Shown one piece after another: positions 62,249-64,000 of a stretch of 64,000 nucleotides of DNA. Numbering within the stretch: the stretch's first letter is position 1; each line of letters begins with the position of its first letter. A model generated the notes under the pieces. The model was not told the origin of the DNA and ran no database searches. It saw only the letters and a list, made by a program, of their open reading frames with translations. The DNA is from Jidongwangia harbinensis (GTDB lineage Bacteria > Actinomycetota > Actinomycetes > Mycobacteriales > Micromonosporaceae): assembly GCF_020216025.1 (NCBI RefSeq), contig NZ_JAIWNC010000019.1, positions 124,001 through 188,000 on the forward strand. The letters are read 5' to 3'. The translations under genes and the position numbers were made by a program.

Positions 62249-62851
62249 TCATTCGACCCAAAGAAGGTGGACTGGGATTTCGAGGGTTGGGGGGGTGCGG
62301 CCGCTCCACGCCCAGCGATACCAGTCCAACTCCGTGGTCACCCGGGCGCAGATGTCGCCGTCATCGCTGGTGTGCAGTTCGGTCACCGCGCGCAGATCGC
62401 GCCGCTCCCCGCCGTCCTCCAACATCTGAACGACTCGCCGTCCGGTCAGCCGGTCCGCGTCCAGAGCGGCCACCGGCGTCCGGCGCGGCGGTTCGTCCAG
62501 CGAGACGAGCCGGGACACCACGTCGTCGGTCGGTGTCGCGGTACCGGCCATCCCGTACTCCTCGGCCCACACCCGCTCGACCGGCACCAACGGTGCGAAC
62601 ACCTCGGTCTGCTCGGCCTCGGCGCGGTACCACTCCGCCTCCGGCATCACCGGCACGTACGTGCGGCTGCCCTGCACCACCTTCTCGTCGGCGCGCAGGT
62701 CGCCGCGCCAGCCGTGCCCCGGCAACCCGATGAGCACCCGGCGCCCGCGAAGCTGACCGGCCATGGTGGCGGGCGTGGGTACCACGGGCCGCGGTTGCTC
62801 CGGCGCCCAGCCGGGGTGCCCGGCGAACGGGTCCGGCACGGCGCCGGTCAT
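62249..62851 (-). CDS. Hypothetical protein coupled to M23 peptidase gene
   Basis: This 200-aa soluble protein has no signal or membrane segment. It contains GRRVLIGLPGHGWRGDLRA near residue 36 and a C-terminal Trp-rich end (ELDWYRWAWSGR, IPVHLLWVE). Its ATG overlaps the stop of the upstream hydrolase gene (ATGA). No family is recognised. Co-translation suggests a cytoplasmic partner of the same system as the peptidase. Confidence 0.6.
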   Translation of the reverse strand: MTGAVPDPFAGHPGWAPEQPRPVVPTPATMAGQLRGRRVLIGLPGHGWRGDLRADEKVVQGSRTYVPVMPEAEWYRAEAEQTEVFAPLVPVERVWAEEYGMAGTATPTDDVVSRLVSLDEPPRRTPVAALDADRLTGRRVVQMLEDGGERRDLRAVTELHTSDDGDICARVTTELDWYRWAWSGRTPPTLEIPVHLLWVE

Positions 62852-63963
62852 CCTTCACCTCCGAGGGGTGCGCCCTTGCTCTGCATGAAGTCCACCGGGT
62901 CGACGGCGCCGCGGCTGGTCCGGTCGTTGTTGAGGTGTACCTCGAAGTGGAGGTGCGGCCCGGACGAGTTGCCGCTGGAGCCGACGCGTCCGATGGGTTG
63001 CCCGGCGGCCACCTCGTCACCCACGTCGACGGACGGCCGTTGGATCAGGTGGCAGTACCGGGTCATTTCGTTGCCGGCGTGCACGATCTCCACCATCCAG
63101 CCGCAGCCGCCCTTGCCGGGATAGCCGTCGACGTTACAGCTCCGCCGGCCGCGCCGGTCCTCGTCGCATTTCATCACGGACACGACGCCGCTGGCGACCG
63201 CGGCGATCGGCGTGTACTTGCCGACGATCAGGTCAACGCCCTGGTGCGTCGGCCGAGATCTGGTGCGAAAGCCGGAGCCGACGACCGACTTGAGAGGAAT
63301 GGTCCAGCCGCCGGCGGCGATCTTCCCGCCTGCCGCACACACCATGGCAAGCGAGTCGCCTACGGCGTTGGCCGCGCCGTTGGTCAGCAGGTTGACGATC
63401 TGCGCAGCGAGCGACTCGTGCTTGGCGTACGCGTTGGGGTAAGCGCTCCGCTGCACCCGCTGGGCCGCGCGGGTGAGCGACATCCGCTCCCAGCCCTTGA
63501 CCGTCTGCAGTTTCTCGTAGAACTTGCGACTCGCGTAGACCGGGTCCTGCACCTGCGCCGGCGTGCCCCATCCGGTGCTGGGCCGCTGCTGGAAGAGGCC
63601 GAGCGAGTCGTGGTCGTTCCGTTCGCCGAGGAAACCCAGGTTGGTGAGGCGCGACTCCTGCATGGCGGTGGCGACCGCGATCACCCACGCACGCGGCGGC
63701 AGCTTCAGGTCCGAACCGACGTTGATGATGATGGCCGCGTTGCGGATCTGCTCCACGCCGTACTCGGCCACCCTCGGCAATTCGCCGTCCGGATCGATCG
63801 GTCCGCCCTGCCCACATCCGAGCGTGGAAAAGGCGTTGGAGTTGTCCTCATTGCCCAGCCCGCCGAGCAGGATCGCGCTGACCGATCCGCCGCAGCACAA
63901 CAGCACCAGCGTCGCTACCAGGGCCACGATCAGCCCGATCCGGGACGGGCGAGGCAGGCTCAT
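62848..63963 (-). CDS. Lysozyme-like + M23 (LytM) cell-wall hydrolase
   Basis: This 371-aa protein has one N-terminal membrane helix (LIVALVATLVLLCCGGSVSAI), a lytic-transglycosylase-like domain (about 75-185: AVATAMQESRLTNLGFLGER, with the likely catalytic Glu in QESR, and SLGLFQQRPSTGWG), and a C-terminal M23 domain with THQGVDL and HLHFEVH zinc motifs. Both a glycan-cleaving and an endopeptidase activity are suggested. Similar two-domain hydrolases occur in actinobacterial conjugation and secretion modules. It overlaps its upstream and downstream genes by 4 bp, so it is in a tight operon. Confidence 0.82.
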   Translation of the reverse strand: MSLPRPSRIGLIVALVATLVLLCCGGSVSAILLGGLGNEDNSNAFSTLGCGQGGPIDPDGELPRVAEYGVEQIRNAAIIINVGSDLKLPPRAWVIAVATAMQESRLTNLGFLGERNDHDSLGLFQQRPSTGWGTPAQVQDPVYASRKFYEKLQTVKGWERMSLTRAAQRVQRSAYPNAYAKHESLAAQIVNLLTNGAANAVGDSLAMVCAAGGKIAAGGWTIPLKSVVGSGFRTRSRPTHQGVDLIVGKYTPIAAVASGVVSVMKCDEDRRGRRSCNVDGYPGKGGCGWMVEIVHAGNEMTRYCHLIQRPSVDVGDEVAAGQPIGRVGSSGNSSGPHLHFEVHLNNDRTSRGAVDPVDFMQSKGAPLGGEG

Positions 63964-64000
63964 GGCCCGTCCCAGTCGACGCCGTCCACCAGCCAGCGCC
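63960..64000 (-). CDS. C-terminal end of an unidentified protein (partial)
   Basis: Only the last 12 codons are inside the window (RWLVDGVDWDGP, stop TGA at 63962-63960). The stop overlaps the ATG of the M23 gene (ATGA), which supports this reading frame and continued translational coupling. The rest lies beyond the right edge, so no function can be given. Confidence 0.5.
   Translation of the reverse strand, partial: RWLVDGVDWDGP

Overview
The window is high-GC actinobacterial DNA. The gene set (a WhiB4-like regulator, a type VII secretion EccC/EccD/mycosin set, Tat and lipoprotein secretion signals, frequent GTG starts) and the style of the integrated element point to a filamentous actinomycete of the Micromonosporaceae (Actinoplanes/Micromonospora-like). 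The species is inferred, not proven.

Region 1 (1-15530) is the right-hand part of an actinomycete integrative and conjugative element (AICE). Its right attachment site is a copy of the 3' half of a tRNA-Pro(CGG) gene at 15489-15530. The intact tRNA and the integrase must lie left of the window. The backbone runs on the minus strand from 5347 to beyond base 1: a DUF6284 protein, two Spd-like membrane proteins, a small conserved protein, the TraB/FtsK DNA translocase, a small CxxC membrane protein, and a DnaB-N/DUF3987 replication protein cut by the window edge. A control region (5348-7861) holds two sets of palindromic operators, an excisionase-like HTH protein, a GntR repressor, and a pair of Nudix proteins resembling the pSAM2 Pif immunity factor. 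The right part (7883-14571) is cargo and looks like a defence island: a nucleoside diphosphate kinase with a small partner, a translationally coupled ParA-like ATPase + HEPN ribonuclease-like pair of clearly lower GC, a decayed HNH nuclease, a NaeI-type restriction endonuclease with no methyltransferase in sight, and a convergent 662-aa protein with ParB/sulfiredoxin-like hallmarks.

Region 2 (15.5-20 kb) is chromosome next to the integration site: the tRNA terminator, a frameshifted CopG-type gene, a Tat-exported PGRP amidase, a YciI-like protein, an SDR lacking catalytic residues, and a secreted protein.

Region 3 (20-42.2 kb) is the conserved block known from Mycobacterium tuberculosis Rv3682-Rv3671c: class A PBP, whiB4, two ArsA-like ATPases, DUF4177, RidA, metallo-beta-lactamase fold, crp, nth, TlpA-like thioredoxin, Nudix and marP. 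Interposed here are a cyclase-AAA-TPR protein, a Ser/Thr kinase, and an acyl-CoA carboxylase pair.

Region 4 (42.4-49.4 kb) holds a reduced type VII secretion locus (mycP, eccC, divergent eccD). Region 5 (49.4-57.9 kb) is a second conserved housekeeping block: ppa, dacB, DUF2342 metalloprotease, tilS, hpt, ftsH, folE. Region 6 (57.9-64 kb) carries an uncharacterised operon built around a second FtsK/SpoIIIE-type ATPase, then a mosaic NTF2-like membrane protein, and an operon with a bifunctional-looking lysozyme-like/M23 cell-wall hydrolase that continues past the right edge.
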